DNA of 64,000 nt, taken from NCBI RefSeq assembly GCF_006716765.1, contig NZ_VFPO01000001.1:1984001-2048000 (forward strand), given 5' to 3'. Positions within the stretch are counted from its first letter, which is position 1; every line of letters begins with the position of its first letter. The notes beneath the pieces are model-generated. The model did no database searches. It was not told the origin of the DNA and saw only the letters and a list, made by a program, of their open reading frames with translations. Position numbers and translations under genes: made by a program. The DNA is from Actinomadura hallensis (GTDB taxonomy: Bacteria; Actinomycetota; Actinomycetes; Streptosporangiales; Streptosporangiaceae). This document shows positions 54,901 to 61,937 of the stretch, in pieces.

Positions 54901-55977
54901 GACGGCGTGCGGCGGGCGCTGTCCGGCGGGCTGCGGTGGCTGGTGCTCGCCAGCGGGGCCGGCGGACGGTTCGGGCAGCGGTTCGACGGCGGCGGGATCG
55001 GGGACCCGCGGCCCGGGGCGGGGCTGCGGGGGATCGCGCGGACGGTCGCGCAGGAGTACCCCGAGGTCCTCGTGCGGGCGCTGGACGTCGACACCAAGGA
55101 CACCCCCAGGGCGATCGCGCTGCGGATCCTGGCGGAGCTGCTCGACACCACCGCCCCGATCGTGGTCGGCCACGAGGGCGGCCGGAGGCGGGGCTTCACC
55201 CTGGTGCCGGAGGAGCTGGAGGGCGATCCGGGCGCCTCGCTGGGGCCGGACGGGGTCGTGCTGCTCACCGGCGGGGCCCGCGGCGCCACCGCGCGGGTGG
55301 CGCTGGAACTGGCCCGCACGAGCCGGTGCCACATCGAGATCCTCGGGCGCACGCCGGAGCCGGAGGGGGAGCCCGCGTTCCCGGACGTCCCGGACGAGGC
55401 GGGGCTCCGCCGCGCACTGGTGGCCGAGGGACGGACGGAGGAGATCGAGACGACGATCCGGCGGATCCTGGCGGAACGGGAGATGCGCCGGAACCTGGCG
55501 GCGCTGCGGGCGCACGCGGCGTCCGTGCGGTACCACGCGGTGGACGTGCGGAACCTGATGACCGTCCGGGACCTCGTCCGCGACGTCCGCCGGCGGAACG
55601 GGCGGCTCGACGGGATCGTCCACGGCGCCGGGGTCGTCGAGGAGCGCCTGATCCACGACAAGACGCAGGCGTCCTTCGAGCGGGTGTACCGGACGAAGGT
55701 CGAGGGGGCGTCCGCGCTCGCCCAGGCGGCCGGGCCGGACCTCGGGTTCTTCGTCGTGCTGGGCGGCGCCGCCGGGGTGCACGGCGCCCGGGGGCACGTC
55801 GACCACGCCGCCGCGGGCGACGCGTGCGCGATGCTGGCGCACGTGTGGCGGACGCGGCTGCGCGGCCGCGTCCTCGTCGCCGACTGGGCGGCCGGGGCCG
55901 TCGAACCGGACCTGCTGCTGAAGGAGATCGCGCACGGGCGCGAGACGCACGTCGTGTTCACCGGGGCCGTGCGGTGA
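48925..55977 (+). CDS. Giant PUFA/heterocyst-glycolipid-type synthase subunit with degenerate active sites
   Basis: The 2350-aa protein has two nitronate-monooxygenase-like TIM barrels (about 10-250 and 270-600), ketosynthase (650-1075), acyltransferase (1180-1480), a disordered linker (1570-1890) and ketoreductase (2000-2350). Catalytic residues expected from the family are missing. Leu430 replaces the barrel His (GGGLCGP). Gly834 replaces the KS Cys (VDADGAAS). The AT elbow reads GHGDL without Ser, and its His motif is CPATG. The KR has Gly for Ser and His2294 for Tyr (HVDHAAAGD). No ACP motif is present. The frame is intact, which argues for a retained structural role. The gene is coupled to the next by GTGA. 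Confidence 0.85.
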   Translation: MAADTGEYGRGAQGRPRIEIIGVTPFGRPAPHLAVAVARAGGTGVLDLGADLASGHAALADVRRWWTGPFGVRVPAGCRVRPAELPAAADTVLMDAPALRSDDSLDVAGFARGRRLLVEVVDPDEAAAVVPVARGFTDDVGLVARGAEGAGRAGDLTTFVLLQRLLADPSVDVPVYAAGGIGPHTAAAAVAGGAAGVVLDVQLALVREADAPAEVAAAMARGVPDADGAVVVQGRPLPVGQDGPAAAALAARHKTAGGVVQAVRDQIGAHLRAAVRVEPLAPREGAGGPVYPVVQGPMTHVSDRSAFAGAVAQEGGLPFLALALMDGDEVAELLRETADRLGGLPWGVGVAAAAPAGFTPPDVRAAQLAAVRAAAPPYALLAGGRPAEAESLEEAGIGAYLHVPSPELLDRFLDEGARKFVLQGGEGGGLCGPFAAFPLWEALVGRLASFGGDPAELSVMFAGGVHDERSAAMVAALAGPLAERGADVRVLMGTGYLFTTEAVATGAIVPGYQDVALACDGTALLESSAGRATRCARTPYAETFAETRAELEQVGTPGDEVGRRLEKLNLARLRVAAKGLRRANRVDADEQYAAGLYAMGDVAALRSSTTGVAALHEQVTAGATAFLAARAAELGVVATGPAAGARRPRPADIAIIGIGCVFPGARDADGFWANVVAGADAVTEVRHWDPAVHDDPSGEGREPCKRGGFIPDVPFDPHAYGIPPEELGGIAPVQLLSLEVAARALRDAGYADRPFDRSRTSVYFGAGGVDDLAAAYAMRALLPTYLGEVPAELDELLPRPTAESSAGVLTNVIAGRIAHALDLAGANCTVDADGAASLAALDAACKDLAAGSSDMVLCGAADLGTGVHDYLLLAPGLSPSGRPAAFDASADGTVPGEGVACVVLKRLADAERDGDRVYAVVKSVAASSDGRSLGPTTPRADGQRLALDRACERAGVSPASIGLVEAHGSGAEADDRTELSALSAVFDAAAPGGVTLGSVKTQIGHTRRAAGLAGLIKTAYALHTGVLPGTPRLERPVPERRPDGPFVFGGIARPWAARPRDRYAGVSAFGYGGTNFHAVLSGYDGAPEPVSGLAEWPAELFLIRAADRAEARAELDRLLELSAGEPRLRDLARTAASLQGPVQVAFVATGLDDLRAKLALAGEFRPAPGVFPASGEAGQVAFLFPGQGSRRPNMLADLFVAFPRLQRLLRLAGGRYAPAMFPPAAFGPEETARQLDGIARVAAPAVGIAGLAVHRLLTALGVHPDVAGGHGDLVALCAAGVFDDADMVELSAARAEAAGEAEATVVVAASPGEVRAALSGVPEVVIAQHDAPRRVVVAGTGAGLDRALDALSAAGLTAERVAVPCACPATGASVPSGDLLPRDLRSPAFPVWSSATAAPYDTDPAELAAALAGQGAGPVRFAEQIEAMYEAGARIFVEAGPGRVLTDLVGEILGDRPHTAVGCDAPGEHGLTRLLHALAELAAAGVPVDPLTLFAGRDAHPMTTAPGPAPGWIVNGRTVRAADGTYPPNALRPAQRVSGLRREAEAAVLEYLRTSREILAAQHEVVLRHLGATPRKAVPAPRPAEPSTETPATETPSTPETALPHDQLQDGEVPEEVPARETEPAPSGLSTSHGLETHGRASAQRTTISPGIAYEDEPPARTGPSESGEALAARAQSAVSTADPVLEDVPSSESDAPPSDEPSTSPGLNTPEPASALHTETQHDTEPQHDTEAQHDTETQHAEPSQCAESTQDTTSQDTEPGSNGASQPDEKSALPDLKPQGRRTMQDTGSVLARAYGNAPTAQDEPATPAGTPSATDLDAPLEQGSAPARPEEAPEDTESGRSGWLASGEMSVLRRSGRRGRRDAKKPDVATGEASEEAPKQKAERRTVRVDTQVWPRVEPAGPPPGPVRHVPRTVDLEVLPMPPESGSVFAGRRFLVVDDGCGIALELAAALERHGAQVRTPREVDGPCDGLIHLAALRPAASGVLPQAYDGVRRALSGGLRWLVLASGAGGRFGQRFDGGGIGDPRPGAGLRGIARTVAQEYPEVLVRALDVDTKDTPRAIALRILAELLDTTAPIVVGHEGGRRRGFTLVPEELEGDPGASLGPDGVVLLTGGARGATARVALELARTSRCHIEILGRTPEPEGEPAFPDVPDEAGLRRALVAEGRTEEIETTIRRILAEREMRRNLAALRAHAASVRYHAVDVRNLMTVRDLVRDVRRRNGRLDGIVHGAGVVEERLIHDKTQASFERVYRTKVEGASALAQAAGPDLGFFVVLGGAAGVHGARGHVDHAAAGDACAMLAHVWRTRLRGRVLVADWAAGAVEPDLLLKEIAHGRETHVVFTGAVR
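53640..54590 (+). repeat. Low-complexity linker with 18-bp repeats inside synthase subunit 1
   Basis: This part of the first synthase encodes ~315 residues rich in Ser, Thr, Pro, Glu and Gln, including tandem QHDTE(T/P/A) units at 54076-54150. Its local base use is visibly less GC-biased than the flanking domains. It occupies the place where related synthases carry acyl carrier domains. Confidence 0.8.
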
Positions 55978-58900
55978 GCCGCGCTCGGGAGCCGATCGCG
56001 ATCGTCGGCGCCGGGGCGGTGTTCCCCGGCGCGGGGTCGGCGGCCGAGCTGTGGCGCAACGTCCTGGCCGGGTTCGACGCGATCACCGAGGTGCCGGCCG
56101 TGCGGTGGGACCCCGCGCTCTACTACGACCCCGGCGCGTACGGGCGGGCGCCCGGGGGCGACCGGTTCTACTGCCGCCGGGGCGGGTTCGTCGACGAGCT
56201 GGCGACGTTCGACCCGGCGCGGTTCGGGATCACGCCTGCGGAGGTGCCGGCGATGGAGCCCGACCAGCTCCTCGCGCTGCGGACGGCGGGGGACGCGATC
56301 GCCGACGCGGGCGGCGACGACCGGCTGCCCGCCCGGGACCGGATCGGCGTGGTCATCGGGCGCGGCGGCTTCATCACGCCGGGCGTGGCGCGGCTCGACC
56401 GGCGGGTCACGACGTCCCATCAGATCGCCGGAATTCTCGCGGAGCTGGTGCCAGAGCTCGGGCGGTCGCGGCTGGAGGAGATCCGCCGGGCGTTCTGCGC
56501 GCGGCTCGGGCCGGACGGCCCGGACCCGTCGACCGGGCTGGTCCCGGGGTTCGCCGCGTCCCGCGTCGCGCACGCCTTCGACCTTCGCGGCCCCGCGTAC
56601 ACGCTGGACGCGTCGTGCGCGTCGTCGCTGCTGGCGGTCGAGCACGCGGTGCGGACGCTGCGGGACGGGCAGGCCGACGCGATGCTGGCCGGCGCGGTCC
56701 ACCACGCCCACCACGCGACGGTGTGGAGCGCCCTCAGCCGGCTGCGGGCGCTGAGCCCGAGCGAGACGATCCGGCCGTTCGACCGCGCGGCGGACGGCAC
56801 GCTTCTCGCCGAGGGCACCGGGATGGTCCTGCTCAAGCGGCTGTCGGACGCCGAGCGCGCGGGGGACCGGGTCCACGCCGTGATCCTGGGCGCCGGGTCG
56901 TCGAGCGACGGCCGCGCGGCCGGGGTCATGAGCCCGCTGGTGGAGGGGCAGGTCCTCGCGGTGGAGCGGGCGTGGCGGGACGCGGGCCTGGACCCGGCGG
57001 AGCCCGGCGCGCTGGGGCTGGTCGAGGCGCACGGCACCGGGACCCCGGCGGGGGACGAGGCGGAGCTGGCGACGCTGCGCCGGGTGTTCGGGACCTGCGG
57101 CCCTCCGGTCGGCCTGGGCACGGTCAAGTCGATGATCGGGCACGCGATGGCCGCCGCGGGCGTCGCCGGCCTGATCAAGGCGGCGTTCGCGCTGCGCGAC
57201 GGCGTGCTGCCGCCGACCCTGCACGTGGACGACCCGCATCCGGCGCTGGAGGACGGCAGGCTGCGGCCCGTCCGGGAGGCCGCCGAGTGGGAGGGCGGGC
57301 ACGGTCCCCGGCGCGCCGTGGTCAACGCGTTCGGGTTCGGCGGGACGAACGCGCACGTGGTCCTGGAGGAGCCGCCGCGCGGCAGGGCACGGCGGCGTCC
57401 CCGGCGGCTCCGCGCGCCGGAGTCGGGTGAGACCGTCCTGCGGCTGACCGCACGCACCGTTGACGAACTGGCCGCCGTGCTGACCGCCCCTGACGAAGAC
57501 CTCATCTCGCGGGTGTCGGAGGACGTCCCCGACCTTCCCTGCCGGATCGCCATCGTCGCCCCTACTCCGCGTCGGCTCGACCTTGCGCGCGCCGTCGTCC
57601 AGCGGGGCACGCCTTGGCGGGGCCGTAGCGACGTGTGGTTCTCGCCCCGTCCGCTTCTTGCGGACGGCGGCAGGGTGGCTTTCCTGTTCCCCGGGTTCGA
57701 GCCCGCCATCGACCCGCGCATGGACGACGTCGCCGAGCACTTCGGGTGGCCCAAGCCGGAGCCCGCCGGGCGCACCGACCTGGCGGGCCACGTCGCCGAC
57801 GTCATCGGCGCCGGGCGGCTGCTGGTCGCGGCGCTCGCCGAACTCGGCGTCGAACCGGACGTCGCGGCGGGCCACGGCCTCGGCGAATGGGCCGCCATGA
57901 TCGCCACCGGGATGCTCGACGCCGGCGCGGCGGAGCCCCTCGTCCACGCCCTCGACGCCGGCTCGCCGGACGCCCCCGACACCGTTCCCGACTCCGTTCC
58001 CGACTTCGTGCACGCGGTCGTCGGATGCGGCGCCGCCCAGGCCCGCGAGGCGGCCGGGGGCCGCTCCGGCGTCCATGTCAGCCACGACAACTGCCCGCAC
58101 CAGTCGGTGATCTGCGGACCGGCCGGGGAGGTCCGCGCGATCCTGGAGCGGTTCGCGTCGGAGGGGATCCTGGGGCGTGAGCTGCCGTTCCGGGCCGGCG
58201 TCCACACGCCCCTCGCGGAGGTCTTTGAGAAGCGGGTGCGGCGCGCGTTCGAGTCCCTGGACCTGCGCGAGCCGCGGGTGCCGCTGTGGTCGGCGGCGGC
58301 CGTCGCGCCGTACCCGCCGTCGCCCGCGGACGTGCGGGACCTGGCCGTCCGGCAGCTGCTGGAGCCGGTCCGGTTCAACGCCCTGGTCGAGGAGCTGTAC
58401 GGTGCGGCCCACGTGCGGGCGTTCGTGCAGATCGGGCCGGGGAGCCTCACCGGGTTCGTCGCGGACGTGCTCGGCGGCCGGGACCACCTCGCGATGGCGG
58501 CGAACGTCCCGCAGCGGGAGGGGATGGCGCAGCTGCGCCGCGTCCTCGCCGCACTGTGGGCGGAGGGCTACGGCGCGTCTCCGCCGCCCCCGGCGACCGC
58601 CGGCATGACGCTCGACCTCGGGACGCCGCTGGTCAGGCTGGACGGGGCCGTGCCGCCCGTCCGCCCAGGGTCCGCGATGCCGGAGCTGCCGGCCGACGAC
58701 CCGGTCATGGCCGAGCTGGAGGCGCTGCTCAACGACGCCGCGGCGGGCGCGCAGGCGGTGGTGGAGGCGTTCGGCGGCGGGCCGGCGCCCGCGCCGTCGG
58801 GCGGCGCGCCGCCGGCGGCCGAGGAGCGGACCGTCTCCCGCGTGTTCTCGCTCGACGCGATGCCGTACCTGAGCGACCACTGCGTGTTCCCGCAGGCGCC

Positions 58901-60332
58901 CGGCTGGCCCGACATGTCGGACCGGTTCCCGATCGTTCCGCTGGCGACGCTGCTGGAGGTCATGGCCGAGGCCGCGCGGGACGTGCTGCCCGGCACGGTC
59001 GTGGTCGGGTTCGAGGACGTGCGCGCCGTCCGCTGGGTCGTGGCCGCACCGCCCACCACCGCCGACATCACCGCCTATCCCCTCGGCGGCACCGGCCGCC
59101 CGCACAGGGTGAAGGTCGTCGTCCAGGGTCATGTGGACGGAACGGTGCTGCTCGCCGACCATTACCCGCCACCGCCAAGACCGGACCGGACGCCGCTGAC
59201 CATAGAAGGCCCGCCCATCGTCACCGCTGAGCGGCTGTACGCGGAACGCTGGATGTTCCAGGGCCCGCTCTTCCGCGGCATCACCGAGATAACGGCTCTC
59301 GCAGAGGACGGTCTGCGCGGCGTCCTGACCTCCCTGCCCACGCCAGGTGCGCTGCTGGACAGTGTGGGCCAGCTCTGCTGCCACTGGATCCAGGTCTACG
59401 GCGACACCAACCAGACCGTGTTTCCGGTCGGAGTCGAACGGGTCTCCCTGTACGGGCCGTTGCCGCCCGCAGGCGAGCACCTGGCCACGACCGTCTGGAA
59501 CCAGTCCCTGACCGACACGGCGATGCGCTGCTCAGCGGAGTTGCTCCGCGACGACGGAACGGTGTGGGGACGCGTCGAAGGGTGGACCACCCACCGCTTC
59601 TACACAGACGAGGCCCTCTGGCGGATGAAGTTCACCGCCGAGGTGTCGGGGACGGGTGAGCCGCAGCCGGGCGGCTGGTGCCTGGCGCGCAAGCGCTGGG
59701 ACGGCGCCGCGTCCCGCGACCTGCTCATGCGCCAGTACCTCCGCGCCGCCGAACGCGCCGAGTACGAGGCGCTCCCGTCGTTCGCGCGGGGGCCGTGGCT
59801 GCTCGGGCGGATCGCCGTCAAGGACGCCGTCCGGGACCACCTGTGGCGCAACGGCCACGGTCCCCTGTTCCCGGCGGAGCTCACCGTCCATGACGGCCCG
59901 CGGGTGACCGGCCCCTTCGACGAGCCCCTGACCGTCTCGGTCGCCTCGGACGCCGAACTGGGCGTGGCCCTGGTGAGGCCCGGCCGCGAACCCGCCGGGA
60001 TCGGCCTCGCCAAAGACGAGAAGAACGCGCGCGAACGCGCGGCCAAGCAGGCGGTGCTGCAGGCACTGAACCACCGACCCGACACCGACCCATCAGATAC
60101 CGACCGACCAGACACCGACCGACCAGACACCGACCGACCCGAGACCCACCGGTCCGGATCGACCGACCGGCCCGAACGCCCCGAACTGCTCGTCACCGTC
60201 GCCGATGCCGAACGGCTCCTCATCGCCGCCGGCGGCACGGTCACGACGGTGGAGACCCGCGAGCTCGAAGGGCACGTCGTGGCCTGGACGGTCGCGTCCG
60301 GCGGACCGGACCTGGAGGAGGCCCGAGCATGA
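55974..60332 (+). CDS. Iterative synthase subunit: KS, AT-like, DH, PPTase-like
   Basis: The 1452-aa protein has an intact ketosynthase (Cys215 in LDASCASSL, His353 in EAHGTGTP, His390 in KSMIGHA). The acyltransferase has Gly635 for Ser (GHGLGEW). A hotdog dehydratase has His969 (LSDHCVF) and Asp1129 (LLDSVGQ). The C-terminus resembles a fused 4'-phosphopantetheinyl transferase (LLGRIAVKDAVRDHLW, VSVAS, GIGLA), but the expected VSxAH and GIDxE metal ligands are lost. A 15-bp repeat encodes a DTDRP tail. GTG overlaps the previous stop. It likely elongates acyl chains on the discrete ACP downstream. Confidence 0.88.
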   Translation: MSRAREPIAIVGAGAVFPGAGSAAELWRNVLAGFDAITEVPAVRWDPALYYDPGAYGRAPGGDRFYCRRGGFVDELATFDPARFGITPAEVPAMEPDQLLALRTAGDAIADAGGDDRLPARDRIGVVIGRGGFITPGVARLDRRVTTSHQIAGILAELVPELGRSRLEEIRRAFCARLGPDGPDPSTGLVPGFAASRVAHAFDLRGPAYTLDASCASSLLAVEHAVRTLRDGQADAMLAGAVHHAHHATVWSALSRLRALSPSETIRPFDRAADGTLLAEGTGMVLLKRLSDAERAGDRVHAVILGAGSSSDGRAAGVMSPLVEGQVLAVERAWRDAGLDPAEPGALGLVEAHGTGTPAGDEAELATLRRVFGTCGPPVGLGTVKSMIGHAMAAAGVAGLIKAAFALRDGVLPPTLHVDDPHPALEDGRLRPVREAAEWEGGHGPRRAVVNAFGFGGTNAHVVLEEPPRGRARRRPRRLRAPESGETVLRLTARTVDELAAVLTAPDEDLISRVSEDVPDLPCRIAIVAPTPRRLDLARAVVQRGTPWRGRSDVWFSPRPLLADGGRVAFLFPGFEPAIDPRMDDVAEHFGWPKPEPAGRTDLAGHVADVIGAGRLLVAALAELGVEPDVAAGHGLGEWAAMIATGMLDAGAAEPLVHALDAGSPDAPDTVPDSVPDFVHAVVGCGAAQAREAAGGRSGVHVSHDNCPHQSVICGPAGEVRAILERFASEGILGRELPFRAGVHTPLAEVFEKRVRRAFESLDLREPRVPLWSAAAVAPYPPSPADVRDLAVRQLLEPVRFNALVEELYGAAHVRAFVQIGPGSLTGFVADVLGGRDHLAMAANVPQREGMAQLRRVLAALWAEGYGASPPPPATAGMTLDLGTPLVRLDGAVPPVRPGSAMPELPADDPVMAELEALLNDAAAGAQAVVEAFGGGPAPAPSGGAPPAAEERTVSRVFSLDAMPYLSDHCVFPQAPGWPDMSDRFPIVPLATLLEVMAEAARDVLPGTVVVGFEDVRAVRWVVAAPPTTADITAYPLGGTGRPHRVKVVVQGHVDGTVLLADHYPPPPRPDRTPLTIEGPPIVTAERLYAERWMFQGPLFRGITEITALAEDGLRGVLTSLPTPGALLDSVGQLCCHWIQVYGDTNQTVFPVGVERVSLYGPLPPAGEHLATTVWNQSLTDTAMRCSAELLRDDGTVWGRVEGWTTHRFYTDEALWRMKFTAEVSGTGEPQPGGWCLARKRWDGAASRDLLMRQYLRAAERAEYEALPSFARGPWLLGRIAVKDAVRDHLWRNGHGPLFPAELTVHDGPRVTGPFDEPLTVSVASDAELGVALVRPGREPAGIGLAKDEKNARERAAKQAVLQALNHRPDTDPSDTDRPDTDRPDTDRPETHRSGSTDRPERPELLVTVADAERLLIAAGGTVTTVETRELEGHVVAWTVASGGPDLEEARA
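60075..60150 (+). repeat. 15-bp repeat encoding DTDRP tail
   Basis: Three to four copies of a unit close to GACCGACCAGACACC encode DTDRP repeats in a linker of synthase subunit 2. The unit keeps frame. Confidence 0.85.
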
Positions 60333-60697
60333 ACGGCGACGTCCCGACCACGCGCAACGAGACGCCGAACGGCGGTGAACCGGACGGCGTCCTCGCGGAG
60401 GTCGTCCGGATACTGACCGGCGTCGTGGGGGAGGAGTTCCTCCAGGACGTGGAGATCGGCCCGGAGACCGCGTTCACCGGCGCCCTCGCCCTGGAGAGCA
60501 TCGAGTTCGCCGACCTCGCCGGCCGGCTCCGCGCCCGCTTCGGCGACCGCGCCGACCTTCCCGCCCTGGTCGCGGGCCTGGACCTGGAGGAACTGCTCGG
60601 CCTGACCGTGGGGGACCTCGCGGACCACGTCACCGACCCGCCCGCCGGAGCCCCGCAGTCCGCCGGAGCCCCGCAGTCCGCTGGAGCCGCCCGATGA
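60329..60697 (+). CDS. Discrete acyl carrier protein of the synthase cluster
   Basis: The 122-aa protein has a carrier-protein core (VLAEVVRILTGVVGEEFL ... ALALESIEFADLAGRL) with the pantetheine Ser57 in LESIE. It is longer than AcpP, with an N-terminal extension and a repeated SAGAPQ tail. Its ATG overlaps the synthase 2 stop (ATGA), and its stop overlaps the glycosyltransferase start. As neither giant subunit shows an ACP motif, it is probably the carrier for the whole system. Confidence 0.88.
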   Translation: MNGDVPTTRNETPNGGEPDGVLAEVVRILTGVVGEEFLQDVEIGPETAFTGALALESIEFADLAGRLRARFGDRADLPALVAGLDLEELLGLTVGDLADHVTDPPAGAPQSAGAPQSAGAAR

Positions 60698-61911
60698 GCG
60701 CCCGCCGCGTCGCCGTCCCGTCCCTCTTCGAAGACCCCGGGATCCGCCGGGCGAGGACGCCCGGGCGCCGGTTCCTGTTCGCCGTCCCGCCGCTGGGCCG
60801 GGCGACGCCGGACGCCGAACTCGCCGCCGAACTCGCCCGCCGCGGCCACAAGGTCGCCTGGGCGGGCCACCGGGCGACCCTCGAACAGCGCCTGCGCCCC
60901 GGCTCCCGCATCTTCGACGTCGTCGAGGAGGAGTTCGAGAAGCGCCTGCCGGCCCTCCGGAGCGACTGGCTCGACCTGCGCGGCCTCGCAGCCCTCCGCT
61001 TCCTCTGGGAGGACCTCCTCATCCCCCTCGGCCACGCGATGGTGCCGGGCGTCGAGAAGGCGATCGACCGGTTCCGGCCGGACGTCGTCGTGGCCGACCA
61101 GTCCGCCCTCGCCGCGCCCGTCGCGGCCCGCCGCCGCGAACTGCCCTGGGCGACGTGCGCCGGAACGTCCGCCGAGTTCACCCGGCCGCTCGCCGCCCTC
61201 CCCGAGGTCGAGGAGTGGGTCCGCGAGCAGATCGCCGGCCTCCAGCTCGACCACGGCATCGAGGACTTGATCGACTTGCGCTTCTCCGACCACCTCGTGC
61301 TGGTGTTCACCGCGCCGGGGCTGATCGGGGACGTCTCGTTCTTCCCCGACCACGTCGCGTTCGTCGGCCCGGCGCCCGGCCGGTGCGCGCCGGGCGCGTT
61401 CCCGTGGGACCGGCTGGACGGCCGGCCCGCCGTCCTCGTCACCCTGGGCGCGGAGGGACCGTCGGGCGACCGCTTCTTCAAGGTCGCCGCGGAGGCCGTC
61501 CGCGGCCTGGAGGTCCAGGCGGTCTTCGAGACGGACCCGGGCGCGCTGCCCGACCCGCCGCCGAACGTCCTCGTCCGCGACCGGATACCGCGGCACAAGC
61601 TGCTGGAACGCGTCTCCGCGGTCGTCTGCCACGGCGGTCACGCCCTGGTCTGCGGCTCGCTGTCCCACGGCGTCCCGCTGGTGGTCGCCCCGGTCAGGGA
61701 CGACCAGCCGGTGATCGCCCGCCAGGTCGAGGCCGCGGGGGCGGGCATCACCGTCCGGCATGCCCGCGCCCGGGCGGACGAGCTCCGCGCGGCCCTCACC
61801 ACCGTCCTGAACGACGGCTCCCATCGCGCGGCCGCCGGACGCGTCCGCGACTCGATCGCCTCCGCCGGGGGCGTCGCCGAGGCCGCCGACCGCCTGGAGA
61901 AACTGGCCTGA
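60694..61911 (+). CDS. UGT/MGT-type glycosyltransferase
   Basis: The 405-aa GT-B glycosyltransferase has the C-terminal nucleotide-sugar signature VVCHGGHALVCGSLSHGVPLVV followed by DDQPVIARQVEAAGAG, as in family GT1 macrolide and lipid glycosyltransferases. The N-terminal acceptor domain opens after a ~25-residue extension (RFLFAVPPLGRATPDAEL). It is translationally coupled to the ACP gene. It probably glycosylates the lipid or polyketide made by the cluster (inference). It is the last gene of the operon. Confidence 0.92.
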   Translation: MSARRVAVPSLFEDPGIRRARTPGRRFLFAVPPLGRATPDAELAAELARRGHKVAWAGHRATLEQRLRPGSRIFDVVEEEFEKRLPALRSDWLDLRGLAALRFLWEDLLIPLGHAMVPGVEKAIDRFRPDVVVADQSALAAPVAARRRELPWATCAGTSAEFTRPLAALPEVEEWVREQIAGLQLDHGIEDLIDLRFSDHLVLVFTAPGLIGDVSFFPDHVAFVGPAPGRCAPGAFPWDRLDGRPAVLVTLGAEGPSGDRFFKVAAEAVRGLEVQAVFETDPGALPDPPPNVLVRDRIPRHKLLERVSAVVCHGGHALVCGSLSHGVPLVVAPVRDDQPVIARQVEAAGAGITVRHARARADELRAALTTVLNDGSHRAAAGRVRDSIASAGGVAEAADRLEKLA

Positions 61912-61937
61912 CCGGCTTCCCCGGCGCGCGGTCGGGT

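Noticed and set aside
48925..55977. Loss of active sites explained by sequencing error
   Set aside because: The changes are in-frame substitutions and a two-codon deletion spread over 5 kb with flanking motifs intact, unlike random errors. Read-level data would still be needed to exclude it fully.
54333..59480. 1715-codon open frame on the minus strand
   Set aside because: It is antisense to the two synthase genes, shows no domain, and is the usual GC-driven shadow of a high-GC coding strand.
60000..60070. Double-stranded-RNA-binding-like motif in synthase 2 (ARERAAKQAVLQAL)
   Set aside because: The resemblance covers only one helix. The rest of the region fits a fused PPTase-like domain better.
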